Shown here one piece after another: positions 4,669 to 5,786 of a DNA stretch of 5,786 nt. A model generated the notes under the pieces. It had not been told where the DNA came from, did not search any database, and saw only the letters and a program-made list of their open reading frames with translations. The first letter of the stretch is position 1; each line of letters opens with the position of its first letter. The DNA is from Nitrospirota bacterium (GTDB taxonomy: Bacteria > Nitrospirota > Nitrospiria > Nitrospirales > Nitrospiraceae). A program made the position numbers and the translations under genes. Location: assembly GCA_005877535.1 (NCBI GenBank), contig VBOM01000125.1, positions 1 through 5,786 on the forward strand, written 5' to 3'.

Positions 4669-4968
4669 CTAACTGGACCTGCGCCTAATTTTTGAAACCA
4701 CATCCGCCAGAGTAGTCCGCTTCAGATCATTTTCGACAGCTTTCTGTGTGCCGATCAGAACCTCGCCCATCACTTCCTTGATGTTACAACTCACCATACA
4801 CCCCTTGCTTTTGGCATAGGTGTGGATTGCAAAAGCACTTGGAGGGTTAACCGCATAGAAGATGTCTAAAAGGGAAATGCTCTTTGGGCTTCTAGCCAGG
4901 TCATAGCCGCCGGATTTACCTACGGTGGTTTTGACCAGCTTCGCCTTGGAGAGTTTGACAAGAATGCT
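4669..4968 (-). pseudogene. Rrf2-family transcriptional regulator, N-terminally broken
   Basis: Rrf2 proteins are dimeric winged-helix regulators of redox, iron-sulfur, nitrosative or sulfur-metabolism genes. The minus strand between TAA (4969-4971) and TAG (4669-4671) encodes 99 residues: ILVKLSKAKLVKTTVGKSGG then YDLARSP (recognition-helix end and wing), SISLLDIFYAVNPPSAFAIH, then KGCMVSCNIKEVMGEVL and a C-terminal dimerisation helix ending TTLADVVSKIRRR. The residues match the Rrf2 pattern KAGLV-x-S-x-R-G-x-x-GGY. The first 40 or so residues (start and first DNA-binding helices) are not readable in this frame; degraded traces, such as DFITDCLAHAV just before the TAA, extend to about 5060, and no alternative start exists. 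It lies 67 bp upstream of the reductase start, on the same strand, so it was probably the operon's own regulator. Confidence 0.72.
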
Positions 4969-5096
4969 TTAGACCGCGTGAGCGAGGCAATCAGTTATAA
5001 AGTCATCTATACTCGTGCCCACCATCCCGGACAAGTGAGCGGTTTCTTTACTAATGCTTCTGAGATGTATCTCTTGTGAGGCTAGGCACCTCAAGG

Positions 5097-5117
5097 AAGT
5101 TAACTATATCTTAACTT
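5097..5117. promoter_or_regulatory. Perfect 7-7-7 palindrome upstream of the Rrf2 remnant
   Basis: AAGTTAA (5097-5103) and TTAACTT (5111-5117) are exact reverse complements separated by CTATATC. An A/T-rich dyad of this size just upstream of a regulator gene is typical of an autoregulatory operator or a promoter region. It differs in sequence from the palindromes at 4632-4657. Confidence 0.4.
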
Positions 5118-5181
5118 GATGCAGTTCCCTCCTCGGCAATTACTCTCCCAAAACAAGTCTTTCTGAATTCAAGGCGACTGG

Positions 5182-5201
5182 TGTGCCCCACTAAAATTGT
5201 G
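5182..5201 (+). repeat. 20-bp direct repeat, copy 1
   Basis: TGTGCCCC-ACTA-AAATTGTG matches 5566-5585 (TGTGCCCC-CCTT-AAATTGTG) at 18 of 20 positions, in the same orientation, 384 bp apart. The sequence begins TGTG and looks like an insertion-sequence end, but no transposase lies between the copies. Confidence 0.55.
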
Positions 5202-5363
5202 AAGAAGTGGTCTGATTGGAGAATGGTGGATTGATCCACAACTAAAGATCAGTACAGGAGCGCAGCCTGTTGCTATCGAAAGTGTTGAACTGCAAAGGGA
5301 GTCTACCCCGCCAAGATAAAGGATCATTCGAAAGTAATCCCTGCGCGTTCTACCCATGAAATG

Positions 5364-5561
5364 CTAGGGGTATCTTGGCGATTTAGTGAGGACACCCCTG
5401 CCTCGGAAATCATGGGCGACTCGGGGCGAATATTGTTTCACCTGAAAGTAGGCCGCGTAGAAAAATCCGCGGAAATAGAATACGGACGCGGTAAGTGTTG
5501 CTAGAGTAATAGCAACACCAGCCTTCAAATTGATGAGGCCAATAACCTGTTCCGGAACGCC
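5364..5561 (-). other. Possible membrane-protein gene fragment
   Basis: The minus-strand frame from 5561 to the TAG at 5364-5366 is open for 65 codons. It has a hydrophobic stretch near the start (VIGLINLKAGVAITLATL, then ASVFYF) followed by aromatic and charged residues (FFYAAYFQVKQYSPRVAHDF). There is no start codon, and the frame is closed by TAA right where the 5566-5585 repeat begins. It may be the C-terminal remnant of a membrane protein cut by an old insertion. I do not recognise a family, and chance is a real alternative. Confidence 0.2.
5495..5518. other. Perfect 9-bp hairpin
   Basis: GTGTTGCTA (5495-5503) and TAGCAACAC (5510-5518) are exact reverse complements around GAGTAA. No T-tract follows on either strand, so it is not a standard intrinsic terminator. 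Its role is unknown. Confidence 0.4.
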
Positions 5562-5565
5562 TTAT

Positions 5566-5585
5566 TGTGCCCCCCTTAAATTGTG
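5566..5585 (+). repeat. 20-bp direct repeat, copy 2
   Basis: Second copy of the repeat described at 5182-5201. Its left edge coincides with the point where the hydrophobic minus-strand frame is lost, as would be expected at the end of an old insertion. Confidence 0.55.
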
Positions 5586-5649
5586 GCCAGGTAGCATCGT
5601 CAGGCGGATGCCCGAAGTTAGTCCTGCGCCAAGTGAAGGGCACCGCGGT

Positions 5650-5774
5650 TGTGCTCATTTTGTGCTCAACTCCAACTCACTCCAGCTCACTCAGGCCTAC
5701 TCCAGCCAAAGTCGATTTTTTCGCAACTCTTGGCTAGACTTGGCCTGAATGAGCCTGAGTGGGCTGGAGTAGGG
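5650..5774 (-). repeat. 125-bp palindromic repeat element, copy B
   Basis: The reverse complement of this stretch aligns with copy A (1263-1388) over its whole length, from CCCTACTC to GAGCACAAAATGAGCACA, with about 90 percent identity and one indel. The decamer structure is clearest here: on the minus strand, GGCTGGAGTA, GGCCTGAGTG, AGCTGGAGTG, AGTTGGAGTT follow one another. The arms pair imperfectly around a GTTGCGAAAAAATCG loop. Flanking sequence is unrelated to that of copy A, so the element's limits are well defined on both sides. Confidence 0.75.
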
Positions 5775-5786
5775 TGGTGAAAGCGC

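Larger units (their letters stand above)
5118..5649. other. Stretch without a supported gene
   Basis: No reading frame here resembles a known family on either strand. What can be seen: a pair of near-identical 20-bp direct repeats (5182-5201 and 5566-5585), a short hydrophobic minus-strand frame ending at 5364, and a 9-bp hairpin at 5495-5518. The longest ATG-started frames (82 aa at 5410-5658 on the minus strand; 72 aa at 5530-5748 on the plus strand) are rich in Trp, Arg and Cys or run into the palindromic repeat, so I treat them as chance. Confidence 0.5.

Noticed and set aside
4661..4700. T7 run just after the Rrf2 remnant stop codon as an intrinsic terminator.
   Set aside because: No stable GC-rich stem precedes the T-run on the minus strand.
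5410..5658. An 82-codon minus-strand frame with ATG near element B.
   Set aside because: It crosses the 20-bp direct repeat, is rich in Trp, Arg and Cys, and has no ribosome site or recognisable domain.

Overview
The window is a gene-poor, decayed accessory stretch. On the plus strand it carries repeat DNA, and almost all coding sequence reads on the minus strand. The organism cannot be fixed from these sequences. The high-GC insertion sequence, together with the two intergenic repeat families (hairpins with GCTCG/ACGCGC cores, and palindromes built of GGCCTGAGTG-like decamers), reminds me of interspersed repeats in Nitrospira-type (Nitrospirota) genomes. That is a tentative inference from memory.

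Layout. 1-100: an imperfect palindrome at the 3' end of a MarR-family regulator gene (95-547, minus). 584-1260: a non-coding array of long, nested stem-loops (units at 591-689, 755-877 and 915-1003, plus a partial copy near 1045-1186), closed by a good plus-strand intrinsic terminator at 1237-1258. 1263-1388: a 126-bp palindromic element (copy A). 1395-2778: a complete-looking IS3-family insertion sequence with orfA, orfB, both terminal inverted repeats and a programmed -1 frameshift heptamer; it sits 6 bp from copy A. 2779-3206: gene debris, consisting of a GNAT acetyltransferase remnant with an internal deletion and a 55-bp remnant of the 3' end of a second reductase gene. 3207-4601: a two-gene minus-strand redox operon, an intact NADPH-dependent F420-reductase-like protein followed 39 bp later by a short-chain dehydrogenase broken by one nonsense codon. 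4669-4968: an Rrf2-family regulator without its N-terminus, upstream of and co-oriented with that operon. 5118-5649: no supported gene; it holds a 20-bp direct-repeat pair and a short hydrophobic reading frame. 5650-5774: copy B of the 126-bp palindromic element, inverted relative to copy A.

How the parts fit. The Rrf2 regulator, reductase and SDR probably formed one small regulated redox or stress-response operon, with operator-like palindromes upstream of the regulator and of the reductase. Only the reductase still looks intact. The regulator, SDR, second reductase and GNAT gene are all broken, and an IS3 element and repeats surround them, so the region looks like it is being lost.

The most interesting signal is not a protein. 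The 591-1003 array has units whose outer stems differ in sequence but stay self-complementary, which suggests selection on a folded RNA or DNA structure. The inverted pair of decamer-built palindromes about 4.3 kb apart is second. I found no CRISPR array, tRNA, rRNA or recognisable defence system.
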